Origin: Lachnospiraceae bacterium
GTDB taxonomy: Bacteria > Bacillota > Clostridia > Lachnospirales > Lachnospiraceae
Direction: 5' to 3'
Assembly (NCBI GenBank): GCA_017962825.1
Contig: JAGCUO010000122.1
Location: forward strand, 1 to 41,705
DNA: 41,705 bases
Every line of letters begins with the position of its first letter. Position 1 is the stretch's first letter. The notes beneath the pieces are model-generated. The model did not search any database. It saw nothing but the letters and a program-made list of their open reading frames with translations, and was not told where the DNA came from. The position numbers and the translations under genes are program-made. Positions 15,999 through 23,751 of this stretch are shown piece by piece.

Positions 15999-17006
15999 TT
16001 ATACCTCCTCTTCAAGTTCCTTAAGAGCTCTTTCAAGGAAACTCTTATCAGCCCATTCATTTACATCGACTACCTTGTCGGTGAATCCGTGATCGTAAAG
16101 GAACTGAGCTCTGGTCTGAAGTGACTTAAGACCTGCTTCCGAGAAGTTGGGCTCAAGCTGTGCATAGAAGTCTGCGGGATATGCTCTGCGATACTGCTCT
16201 ACGGTACTGAAGGTCTGCTCTGCAAGGAGCTCTTCTGCTTCATCCTTGTGATCCTTAGCCCATCTTGCTGCAACAATTGTAGCCTTAAGATATTCAACAA
16301 CTACTTCCGGCTCTTCTTCTGCAAGCTTACGGCTTACGGTAAGTACGTTGGGCCACTCGTTATTAACGGGATCTACAACGGTCTGATCTTTTACGATGTT
16401 GATTATCTTTCTGTACTTGCCGGACTCAAGAACTCTTTCGGAAGCGGAGAGCTTGATAAATACCGCATCTACCTCACCCTTATCAAGTGCTTCAAAATCA
16501 AGACCGGTTTTGAAAGTCCATCTTGCTCCATTGGGATAATCGGGAGTCTCATCCTTGATGAATACCCACTCTACATCCTCATTCTTTAATCCTGCGGATT
16601 TAAGAGCGTTTTCAAATCCCTCGAGTGCTGCAGTCTTCTGATGATCGATGGTTACATTGATCCTGTCGGGAATACCGACTTTCTTACCTTTAAGATCTGC
16701 AACGGTTTTGATATCGGAATCTTCGCGAACAAGTATTGCCTGCTGTCCGGGGATGAGATTAAGTCCGATAAGAACAGGTTCTGCTCCTCTTGACTTAGCC
16801 CAGATGGGAGGAGTGTTTCCGCCCTCACGGAAAAGTCTGTCATTCTCATAGTTGAAATGCTCTACCCAATGTTCCTGCTCAAGTGTCTGAAGCTTTACGG
16901 GAGTATATCCGATCTTCTCAAGTCTCTCTTTAAGGAATCCGTGATTAGCTGCAATGTATGATGCGTTTGCCACAGGGCAGATAGTGTAATTAAATTCTTT
17001 AGCCAT
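15999..17006 (-). CDS. DszB-like sulfinate desulfinase homologue, copy 1
   Basis: A 335-residue paralogue of the next gene, clearly more than half identical by eye. It begins directly at YTICPVANASYIAANHGFLK with no secretion signal. The candidate catalytic residues are Cys10, His50, Arg60 and Gly63, in the same spacing as in copy 2. The two copies differ most between residues 110 and 190, where substrate contacts of the two-lobed fold would lie, so they may take different sulfinates. It heads the operon that goes on to a full SsuA/C/B importer. Sulfite released here would feed the sulfite reductase at 5157-6029. Family match and residues are read from the sequence; activity is inferred. Confidence 0.8.
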   Translation of the reverse strand: MAKEFNYTICPVANASYIAANHGFLKERLEKIGYTPVKLQTLEQEHWVEHFNYENDRLFREGGNTPPIWAKSRGAEPVLIGLNLIPGQQAILVREDSDIKTVADLKGKKVGIPDRINVTIDHQKTAALEGFENALKSAGLKNEDVEWVFIKDETPDYPNGARWTFKTGLDFEALDKGEVDAVFIKLSASERVLESGKYRKIINIVKDQTVVDPVNNEWPNVLTVSRKLAEEEPEVVVEYLKATIVAARWAKDHKDEAEELLAEQTFSTVEQYRRAYPADFYAQLEPNFSEAGLKSLQTRAQFLYDHGFTDKVVDVNEWADKSFLERALKELEEEV

Positions 17007-17205
17007 TTTAAAGTCCTCCGTTTGTATTGTTTACAAAATGTTTTCTGTTATCTGTTTAAAGCGTTCCGGGCATCAACAGAACGGAGGCCCTCCCGATGAC
17101 TTTTTGTAGTGAATCATTTCAATATCCTTTATCGTCTCATTTGACCTGTCGAAATAATGTTACTTAGCACGTTGATAAGTTATCATGTTGTGAATATGCT
17201 GACCA

Positions 17206-17220
17206 ATACCTCTTGTCTAT
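17206..17220. promoter_or_regulatory. Putative sulfur-regulon box D (ATAC-N7-CTAT)
   Basis: An ATAC-N7-CTAT dyad with T-N11-A spacing lies 200 bases upstream of the first DszB-like gene and 20 bases after the preceding ATPase gene. CTTATAAC next to it on the minus strand resembles flanks of boxes B and C. The remaining leader (17007-17205) has a few weak inverted repeats (for example CGTTC/GAACG around 17062-17083), and I recognise no riboswitch or terminator in it. Confidence 0.35.
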
Positions 17221-17239
17221 TGCTTGTTATAAGTTCTTT

Positions 17240-17899
17240 TTATATCAGTATTCCGCCATCCATTTTCAGGATCTTATCCGCATATTCTTCTGCTTCTCTG
17301 TCATGTGTGACCATCAATACCGTCTTGCCTTCTCCGGCTATATTCTTAAGCGCCGTCAAAACAAGTTTTCTGTTATCCGCATCAAGATCACCTGTTGGTT
17401 CATCCGCGAGGATTATCTCAGGCTTTCCTATCAGTGCCCTTGCTATTGCTACTCTTCGCATCTCGCCGCCTGATAATCCTCCTGCCTTTTCATTTTCAAG
17501 TTTCTTAAGACCGAGGTTTTCTATCAGCTCATTTAACAGATTCGTTGGAGTATCCTCGCGATACATGGAGATAGGGAGAAGAATATTTTCTGTGACCGTA
17601 AGATGTTTAAGAACGGATTGTCCCTGAGGGATGATCCCGATATGTGCATTTCTGAACCTGCTTCTTTCTTCATCGGATAAGCTGTAGAGATCCTTATCTC
17701 CGACAAGAAGATGTCCCGTATCCGGTGTCAGTAAGCCCGCACATATATTTAAAAGAGTGCTTTTACCGCTTCCGGAATGACCAACTATCTCAGTAAGTTT
17801 TCCCTCTTCCGGTTTAAGAACGGTTTCTTTAAGTTCAAACAGCACCTTTTTATTTTTTCTGTAATATTTATATCCGACTTTATCTGCTACAAGTTTCAT
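17240..17899 (-). CDS. LolD/MacB-type ABC transporter ATP-binding protein
   Basis: A 219-residue ATPase. Walker A is GHSGSGKST, the Q-loop GIIPQGQSVLKHLTVTENI, the signature LSGGEMRRVAIARAL, Walker B IILADEPTGDLD and the switch VTHDREAEEYADKI. ADEPTGDLD is typical for the LolD/MacB/FtsE group. It starts 2 bases after the FtsX-type permease stop, so the two form one complex. The transported substrate is unknown; such systems often act mechanically on envelope substrates rather than as channels. Confidence 0.92.
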   Translation of the reverse strand: MKLVADKVGYKYYRKNKKVLFELKETVLKPEEGKLTEIVGHSGSGKSTLLNICAGLLTPDTGHLLVGDKDLYSLSDEERSRFRNAHIGIIPQGQSVLKHLTVTENILLPISMYREDTPTNLLNELIENLGLKKLENEKAGGLSGGEMRRVAIARALIGKPEIILADEPTGDLDADNRKLVLTALKNIAGEGKTVLMVTHDREAEEYADKILKMDGGILI

Positions 17900-17900
17900 A

Positions 17901-19106
17901 TCAGGCTCCGTCTCTGAATATCAATCCGGTATCTTTACCGGTGATCCTGTACCCGCTTACCGTCGATGTAATCGCGCATATAACGATCGATGTCAGAATC
18001 GAAGTTGCGAATATTACGATCACATATGAGAAGTCCGGAATCAGGACCGGAAGGTTCAATGACAATTTAAGTGAATCGGAAAACGGGAAAAATATAAGTG
18101 CCGTAAGTGCATTGCCCGCCAAACCTCCGATAAGGCTGAGAATGATCGATTCGATTATGAGTATCCGGGAGAGCATTTTCTTACTTGCACCCGATATTCT
18201 TAAAACCGCAAGTTCCTTCACTCTTTCATTGACTATCATCCCGAAGGCAACGGTTAAGATCGTAAATGAAAGCAACCATATGATCACCACGAGTACTCCG
18301 ATGATATTGGAGATTGCTCCGAGGCCGCCTGCGATGTTCGATACCATATCCTTGGAGGAGACTGCTCTTACACCCTGAATTCCAAGATTGATATTTCTCT
18401 GAACATCCGTCACGCTGTAGCCGTCTTTTACATTGACCAAAACGGAAGATACCGCATGCTCCGGCTCCACATCTTCGAAATATCCGAATCCGATCTGCGA
18501 GGAGCTTTCCATCATTTGTTTGATTGTGTTCATATTGGCATACACCGCACTGTCCAGACCTGTTCCCGTTTTCTCAAGCTTTGCAACAACATTGCAATCC
18601 ACATTGTAGAATTTATATCTGTTACTGTCGGGAATGTTGATATTGCATCCGACTATGACATCTCCGTCATTAATGTTTCCGTCGTAGCTTTCACTTATCC
18701 AGGGCCTAATGGCAAAATCCGAGTCGGGATCAAAACCCACGATCTGAACCAGGGTATCGCAGCAGCCTGAGGATGCGGAAGCAAGGAAAAACTGAGGAGT
18801 CACGCTTTCGACTCCGTCAATTCCCTCGATCACTTCTATAACCGAATCATCCATGTAGAAGTAACCCGGTACACCCTGTAACAGAATGGATTCATATTTC
18901 CCACTGTCTATGGCTTCTTCGGAAGCTACGATAATATCCGCCCCCAGCCTTTGCTCATAGCTGTGCAATCCGTTTCTTAAGCTTTTGACTATAAGTGAGC
19001 CACCGAATACGGAAGCAGACAAAAGACCTGCCAGGATTATCAGCGCACTGCTTCTTGCAGAATGACCTTTGATATTTTTAATTGCAAGCTTTGTACTGAA
19101 TTTCAT
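17901..19106 (-). CDS. FtsX/MacB-type ABC permease with a CCD motif in the extracellular domain
   Basis: A 401-residue permease with one N-terminal membrane helix (about 22-42), a large external domain (about 50-265) and three C-terminal helices (about 268-385), the MacB/LolC arrangement. The external domain holds SSGCCDTLVQIVGFDPDSDF, a Cys-Cys pair near residue 115 in an otherwise Cys-poor domain. The C-terminal motif VNERVKELAVLRISGASKKMLSRI is the FtsX coupling region. It lies between a DUF4418 gene and its ATPase. I do not know a substrate for this cassette. Confidence 0.88.
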   Translation of the reverse strand: MKFSTKLAIKNIKGHSARSSALIILAGLLSASVFGGSLIVKSLRNGLHSYEQRLGADIIVASEEAIDSGKYESILLQGVPGYFYMDDSVIEVIEGIDGVESVTPQFFLASASSGCCDTLVQIVGFDPDSDFAIRPWISESYDGNINDGDVIVGCNINIPDSNRYKFYNVDCNVVAKLEKTGTGLDSAVYANMNTIKQMMESSSQIGFGYFEDVEPEHAVSSVLVNVKDGYSVTDVQRNINLGIQGVRAVSSKDMVSNIAGGLGAISNIIGVLVVIIWLLSFTILTVAFGMIVNERVKELAVLRISGASKKMLSRILIIESIILSLIGGLAGNALTALIFFPFSDSLKLSLNLPVLIPDFSYVIVIFATSILTSIVICAITSTVSGYRITGKDTGLIFRDGA

Positions 19107-19125
19107 ATCTCAACCGAATAACGGA

Positions 19126-19545
19126 TCAATTATTTTTCTTAACTTTAATTACGCTCAGGAAAATGTCTGCCAAAACAGTGACAAGGATCAGAACGGAGAA
19201 TACATACACACCGCCCTTTGTATGGGTATGGCATCTCATGGTATCCATCATGCAAAGTCCGATTATCTTCTCGGGGATCAGAAGACCGGTTATTGCTATT
19301 CCGACGATTCCTGCAGAAAGTCCGAGCTTTACTTCAGGTCTGTTTGCTATCAGGTGAACCAGGCTCAGGAACAGTAAATTGTACGCCAATGCGACGTTAG
19401 CTCTCCATGCCCACTGACATCTCATAAAGCTTCCGTCCTCCTTGGGTCCGCAAGGGGCAAACGCCGTATACAGAAGGATCAGGAATAAGCCTGAAAGTAA
19501 GAATAAGATCACGTCAGTTGCATTGATTTTGAATTTGTTTTTCAT
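19126..19545 (-). CDS. DUF4418-family four-helix membrane protein
   Basis: A 139-residue protein from the ATG at 19545 (MKNKFKI), chosen because AAGGAG lies 9 bases upstream. Four hydrophobic segments are visible. The family hallmarks are two Cys-rich loops: FAPCGPKEDGSFMRCQWAWRAN after helix 1 and GLCMMDTMRCHT between helices 3 and 4. Paired Cys, Met and His in both loops suggest metal or disulfide chemistry. It precedes a FtsX/LolD-type transporter and is likely part of it. Function unknown. Confidence 0.82.
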   Translation of the reverse strand: MKNKFKINATDVILFLLSGLFLILLYTAFAPCGPKEDGSFMRCQWAWRANVALAYNLLFLSLVHLIANRPEVKLGLSAGIVGIAITGLLIPEKIIGLCMMDTMRCHTHTKGGVYVFSVLILVTVLADIFLSVIKVKKNN

Positions 19546-19617
19546 GGTAAGTACTCCTTTTATATTTGCTTTAACGAAGGTTATCATAACCGTCATATGC
19601 CGTCTAATTCGGACTTA

Positions 19618-19646
19618 CTATAACCTGCTATAGGTTCGGGTTATAG
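19618..19646. promoter_or_regulatory. Putative sulfur-regulon box C, perfect 8-bp inverted repeat
   Basis: CTATAACC (19618-19625) and GGTTATAG (19639-19646) are perfect inverted repeats with 13 bases between them. Inside lies ATAG-N7-TTAT (19630-19644), the same T-N11-A spacing as boxes A, B and D. It stands 70-100 bases before the DUF4418 gene, where its promoter is expected. Confidence 0.5.
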
Positions 19647-19654
19647 CATGCAAA

Positions 19655-19680
19655 AAGCCGGCAGGAAAACCTGCCGGCTT
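19655..19680 (-). terminator. Rho-independent terminator after the GT-C-like gene
   Basis: Perfect 11-bp arms AAGCCGGCAGG (19655-19665 and 19670-19680) enclose a 4-base loop. On the minus strand a T run follows. It lies 20 bases past the stop at 19701 and marks the border of the sulfur island. Confidence 0.93.
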
Positions 19681-19700
19681 GCATATATTTATCAATTAAA

Positions 19701-21437
19701 TCATCCCCACTTTTTGTAATCGGGATCTTTCCATTCAAGATCATTTTGAAGATACCACATATAATCACCGGTTGCTGTTCCGAGACGCAGGGTGTTATCC
19801 AGAAACCTTGAAGGCACTATATAGATGACCACGCCGATGATCAGAGCCAACACGGTAAAACGAAGACTGCGGCTCTTCTTAACCCCGTATTTTGCTATCT
19901 CCGATATGGTATCTGAGTATCCCTTAAGCGCATAGGGTATCATTACTATGAAATACGGTAATACATAATGGCACTTGGCTTCGAAGATCAGATGATAAAT
20001 AAATCCTCCGAGAAATAACACAAAAAGGTCACCCTCTTCAAGGCAATTACGGATCTTCTTATTCTTCCAGATCCAGAACAGCCTGAGCATCATACCGAAA
20101 TAGAGACATGCTTGAGCTATATCCATAACGATATACAGGATCGTATTTACCACTCCGCCGTTATACAGAATATCCTTCCATGTATATGACAGAGTTCCGT
20201 AGAGATTTCTGATACTGGTATTGGTAAAGCACTGCATCGCAGGTTCCGTCCACATCGATGCGATCTTTCTTGCAAAGAATCTAACACCGTATTCATGATC
20301 GGCCGCAAACACACCAAGACGTTCTTCTATGATCTCCTCGTATCTTTCTTCCACTCTCGAAAGATCTTCCGCATTTTCCTTGTACACGGAAGTATTGATA
20401 TCATTGAACCACCCGGGAGCAACGGAGCTTTCTGATATTCCCAGAGCCACATAACCCTTCATACCTATTCCCGCATCCGGACGGGCTCCCGTAGTATGAT
20501 CAAAGTACGCTCTGATCCCGCCAAGGGTCGCATATGTGCATAGGACAAGAAGGATCAAAGCAGTAAGATTTCTAAGCCTTCCTTCTTTTCTGTGTAGCAT
20601 TCTTACGAAAAGCATAAGAGAAGCCGCGATAACGATAAGGACTCCGTTGTATTTAAATACCGGTCCCAGGGCTAGGAAGATTATTCCCGCAGCGGCATCT
20701 GATCTCTTACCCGTCTTTTGAAAGCGGATCATCTTATAGATACCCCAGATACCGAATGCGATCTGCCATAAGAATCCGTAGACAAATGTGATCTGACCCC
20801 ACATGGGAAGACAGAGAGTCGCCGCAATATATGTGGCATATCCCATGGATCTTCCGAAATATTCCTTCACCACTTTGGCAAGTCCCATGTTTACAATGAT
20901 AAGCACAAAGACATTAACATACTGGAATATGAAAACGCCATCATCTCCCATCATTGCAAAGGGGATCATGAGAAGTACCATTCCGTTCTGGAAGGGGAAC
21001 ATATCCATGTACTGTCCGGTCTGCCACTCTATATAATTCCCCTCAAGGAAATCCTTTGCCACAAGGAAGACTTTGTACTGATCGTATACGGGAAGAAGAT
21101 GCGTGGTCTTAACAATGATGCAGCCTATAGCCGCAAAGGCAATAGTCAGAAGAAAGCAGATATTTTTAAGAATGCGCTCACACCTAGCCGTGTTGTCCCA
21201 ATATTTCCTGCGTTTCTTATATATCCCGGAAAACAGAAAAAGAAGGATCAGGATCCCGATGACCATTCCGGGTCCCACATCCTTGATAAAGAAAACATGC
21301 TCGTCCTCATAAGCCATTATCGCAGTAACGGAGGAGCTGAGATAAAACAGCCATACGGAAATGACAGCGGTAAAAACAAACACCACTGCCCCTCCTGCAG
21401 AATATATGAATTTTGCTATCTTTTCTCCGCTTCGCAT
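19701..21437 (-). CDS. Polytopic membrane protein, GT-C-like (family 39) glycosyltransferase
   Basis: A 578-residue protein with about twelve hydrophobic segments. The first long external loop has YDQYKVFLVAKDFLEGNYIEW and, after a gap, MFPFQNG, a pattern of the ArnT/PMT-type GT-C enzymes where an acidic residue in loop 1 is catalytic and the donor is a polyprenyl-linked sugar. Later helices and the soluble C-terminal segment are not diagnostic. I choose the ATG at 21437 (MRSGEK) because AAAGGA stands just upstream; the longer frame would begin with TTG. It follows the uncharacterised Cys-rich gene with a small gap. Sugar and acceptor are unknown. Confidence 0.72.
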   Translation of the reverse strand: MRSGEKIAKFIYSAGGAVVFVFTAVISVWLFYLSSSVTAIMAYEDEHVFFIKDVGPGMVIGILILLFLFSGIYKKRRKYWDNTARCERILKNICFLLTIAFAAIGCIIVKTTHLLPVYDQYKVFLVAKDFLEGNYIEWQTGQYMDMFPFQNGMVLLMIPFAMMGDDGVFIFQYVNVFVLIIVNMGLAKVVKEYFGRSMGYATYIAATLCLPMWGQITFVYGFLWQIAFGIWGIYKMIRFQKTGKRSDAAAGIIFLALGPVFKYNGVLIVIAASLMLFVRMLHRKEGRLRNLTALILLVLCTYATLGGIRAYFDHTTGARPDAGIGMKGYVALGISESSVAPGWFNDINTSVYKENAEDLSRVEERYEEIIEERLGVFAADHEYGVRFFARKIASMWTEPAMQCFTNTSIRNLYGTLSYTWKDILYNGGVVNTILYIVMDIAQACLYFGMMLRLFWIWKNKKIRNCLEEGDLFVLFLGGFIYHLIFEAKCHYVLPYFIVMIPYALKGYSDTISEIAKYGVKKSRSLRFTVLALIIGVVIYIVPSRFLDNTLRLGTATGDYMWYLQNDLEWKDPDYKKWG

Positions 21438-21448
21438 ATTAATCCTTT

Positions 21449-22342
21449 TCAAAACAGATCCAGACTGCTGTCCAGATAAATCTCTTCTCTTACTTTAAGA
21501 CTGTATTCGGGTTTTGTCATGTAATAAATCAGCATCTCCAAAACCACCGCACTTCCAAGGCTCCTGCCTTCTATCTTAAAATGCCTGAAACCGTTCGGGG
21601 CATAAACTTTTCTGATATCATCGGTACCGATAAATGAAGGATTTTCCATCGCATCCGAAAACCGGTATCCTCTCGAAGCTACAGGTGAGGTACAGATATG
21701 ATCCTCACAGTCTTCTCCGAGACTCTTTCTGCTGACGTTTTCATAACAGCTTTTCCTGTCACTGCAGCCGATACTGCAGCATTCATTGCACAGAAATTCA
21801 ACTTTTGATTTCTGTGCATCGCTCAATGCATTCAGCCTGTCCAGCTTCTTATTCAGCCTGAAATCCGGAACAACGTATTTATATTCCGGTCTGTTCAGTT
21901 CATCTTCAAAACGGTCAAAATTTGTTATCACCTTAGTGGTAGACGAGACAAAATAGAAACCCGGGTACTTTTTACGGATGTGATCGAGCAAAAGATCCGA
22001 ATAGATGATCACTCCGTTTTGCACCTTACCGTTTTCTTCAAAAAGAGAACAAAGCCTATTGCACTTTTTATCGCTGAGATGATCCCTGGTGATAAGTGAG
22101 TTGCTGAAGGTCAGGCGCGAGGAGATATCATATTCGCTCATAAGCTCTGCGACCTTAACAGGATCCGCATCACCGAATCCCACTCTTCCGCCTCCCCAGA
22201 TGCAGTCTCCGGGCGCCCCGTAGACAGAGCCTATCTCGCACCACTCATAGAAGTATTCCCTGTGCCCGTTGAAAAGAGGAAGGAATACTTTATAGAATTC
22301 ATAGAATTCGAATAATCCGGGAAGGTGGTAATAAATCTTCAT
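21449..22342 (-). CDS. Uncharacterised protein with C-rich cluster, possibly U32/UbiU-like TIM barrel
   Basis: A 297-residue soluble protein, not firmly recognised. It starts MKIYYHLPGLFEFYEFYKVFLPLF and has GDCIWGGGRVGFGDADPVKV, then a NSLITRDHL stretch and, near residues 188-205, the cluster CNECCSIGCSDRKSC, followed by further Cys residues (DCEDHIC). GVIIYSDLLLDHIRKKYPGFYFVSSTTKV reads like successive beta-alpha units. The spacing of Cys recalls iron-sulfur U32-peptidase/UbiU proteins, but this is only a fold-level guess. The ATG overlaps the stop of the 76-residue gene as TGATG, so the two are translationally coupled. I chose the ATG over a GTG one codon earlier. Confidence 0.75.
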   Translation of the reverse strand: MKIYYHLPGLFEFYEFYKVFLPLFNGHREYFYEWCEIGSVYGAPGDCIWGGGRVGFGDADPVKVAELMSEYDISSRLTFSNSLITRDHLSDKKCNRLCSLFEENGKVQNGVIIYSDLLLDHIRKKYPGFYFVSSTTKVITNFDRFEDELNRPEYKYVVPDFRLNKKLDRLNALSDAQKSKVEFLCNECCSIGCSDRKSCYENVSRKSLGEDCEDHICTSPVASRGYRFSDAMENPSFIGTDDIRKVYAPNGFRHFKIEGRSLGSAVVLEMLIYYMTKPEYSLKVREEIYLDSSLDLF

Positions 22343-22572
22343 CACATGTACCCGCAGCCGTTTCTTTCGGGAGCTTCTATCCCCGATTCATACCTTGCTC
22401 TGAATTCCATGTTTATGTCGCGGATCTCTTTTTTACCATCGATATAATCCTGATACATCTCAGCAAGGCCTGCCATGCATCCGTCACAGCTTCCGTTTAT
22501 ATTACCGATGGACTCTGCAACTATCCGTTCTCTTTCTTCACGTGTGGTGTCTTTGATCAAAATAGAATTCAT
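22342..22572 (-). CDS. Small conserved-looking protein with CDGC motif
   Basis: A 76-residue protein, mostly helical by composition: an N-terminal charged helix (TTREERERIVAES), GSCDGCMAGLAEMYQDYIDG with a CxxC at about residues 29-32, and a Cys near the C-terminus (GCGYM). The redox- or metal-capable CxxC and the coupling to the Cys-rich gene downstream suggest that the two proteins work together. An AAGAGGAAA site precedes the ATG. Function unknown. Confidence 0.78.
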   Translation of the reverse strand: MNSILIKDTTREERERIVAESIGNINGSCDGCMAGLAEMYQDYIDGKKEIRDINMEFRARYESGIEAPERNGCGYM

Positions 22573-22594
22573 GATTTCCTCTTAAAGTGAAAAA

Positions 22595-22618
22595 AAGGCC
22601 CCGAATACACGAGGCCTT
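22595..22618 (-). terminator. Rho-independent terminator after fba
   Basis: Arms AAGGCC (22595-22600) and GGCCTT (22613-22618), with partial extra pairing in the loop, are followed on the minus strand by seven T. It lies 25 bases after the aldolase stop and before the CDGC-protein gene. Confidence 0.85.
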
Positions 22619-22642
22619 AGTTTCATACAGTCATTCAGATCA

Positions 22643-23611
22643 TCAGATCTTGTGATCGGATCCGAGAACGTTAACGATCTTGTGAGCAACCATATCCTTA
22701 ACAGCCTGACGAGCGGGCTTGAGATACTGACGAGGATCGAAGTGATCGGGATGCTCTACGAAGTACTTACGGATGTTAGCAGTCATTGCAAGACGGATAT
22801 CGGAGTCGATATTGATCTTACATACAGCAAGCTTAGCAGCCTCACGAAGCTGATCTTCGGGAATACCGATAGCATCAGGCATGTTTCCGCCGTACTCATT
22901 AACCATCTTAACGAATTCCTGAGGAACTGAAGATGATCCGTGAAGAACGATAGGGAATCCGGGAAGTCTCTTGATGCACTCCTCGAGAACGTCGAAACGA
23001 AGCGGAGGGGGAACAAGAATGCCGTCAGCATTTCTGGTGCACTGAGCAGCGGTGAATTTATAAGCGCCATGGCTGGTTCCGATAGCGATAGCAAGGGAGT
23101 CGCATCCGGTTCTGTCTACGAACTCTTCTACCTCTTCGGGCTTGGTATATGCTTCCTGACCTGCCTCAACCTGAACCTCATCCTCGATACCTGCAAGAGT
23201 TCCGAGCTCAGCCTCAACTACTACGCCGTGATCGTGAGCATACTCAACTACCTGCTTGGTAAGAGCGATGTTATCTTCGAAAGACTTGGAAGAAGCGTCG
23301 ATCATAACGGAGGTGAAACCACCGTCGATACAGGACTTGCAGAGCTCAAAGCTGTCACCGTGATCAAGGTGAAGTGCGATGGGAATCTGGGGATTCTCCT
23401 GAACAGCTGCCTCAACCATCTTTACAAGATAGGTGTGGTTAGCATATGCTCTAGCTCCCTTGGAAACCTGAAGGATAACAGGGCTCTCAAGCTCTCCTGC
23501 AGCCTCGGTGATACCCTGTACGATCTCCATGTTGTTGACGTTGAAAGCACCGATTGCATATCCGCCATCGTAAGCTTTCTTAAACATCTCTTTGGTTGTT
23601 ACCAATGCCAT
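22643..23611 (-). CDS. fba: Class II fructose-1,6-bisphosphate aldolase
   Basis: A 322-residue zinc aldolase of glycolysis/gluconeogenesis that splits fructose-1,6-bisphosphate to DHAP and glyceraldehyde-3-phosphate. The catalytic IALHLDHGD (Asp83, His84), VVEAELGTLAGIEDEV (Glu in the metal site), LAIAIGTSHGAYKF with a zinc His, and VLHGSSSVP with the third His are all present, followed by KINIDSDIRLAMTANIRKYF for phosphate binding. It has its own strong promoter and terminator, so it is monocistronic. AAGGAGG stands upstream of the ATG. The codon choice looks more biased than in neighbours, fitting high expression. Confidence 0.97.
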   Translation of the reverse strand: MALVTTKEMFKKAYDGGYAIGAFNVNNMEIVQGITEAAGELESPVILQVSKGARAYANHTYLVKMVEAAVQENPQIPIALHLDHGDSFELCKSCIDGGFTSVMIDASSKSFEDNIALTKQVVEYAHDHGVVVEAELGTLAGIEDEVQVEAGQEAYTKPEEVEEFVDRTGCDSLAIAIGTSHGAYKFTAAQCTRNADGILVPPPLRFDVLEECIKRLPGFPIVLHGSSSVPQEFVKMVNEYGGNMPDAIGIPEDQLREAAKLAVCKINIDSDIRLAMTANIRKYFVEHPDHFDPRQYLKPARQAVKDMVAHKIVNVLGSDHKI

Positions 23612-23665
23612 AACGAAAAACCTCCTTAAAAATGTATGGGTTTACGAAAAGACTCGCATAAATCA

Positions 23666-23694
23666 ATAATAATTTGTCGGGGGTTTTAAGTCAA
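23666..23694 (-). promoter_or_regulatory. Sigma-70-type promoter of fba
   Basis: On the minus strand TTGACT (23694-23689) is followed after exactly 17 bases by TATTAT (23671-23666); each hexamer differs from consensus at one base. Transcription would begin about 45 bases before the fba ATG. Confidence 0.82.
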
Positions 23695-23751
23695 TAAAAT
23701 AAAGCTTTTTAGGGCGTTAATTAAGCTTGTTTTCGGGCATTATGTAAACGC

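Noticed and set aside
14968-17006. Annotation as periplasmic sulfonate-binding proteins
   Set aside because: Neither has a signal peptide or lipobox, a proper lipoprotein follows in the operon, and the Cys/His/Arg/Gly pattern matches a desulfinase site.
17007-17239. SAM, T-box or guanidine riboswitch
   Set aside because: None of the conserved core motifs that I know could be found; only weak inverted repeats are present.
22940-23629. Plus-strand 229-residue frame opposite fba
   Set aside because: It is the reverse of a highly conserved aldolase gene with strong codon bias, which commonly leaves open antisense frames.
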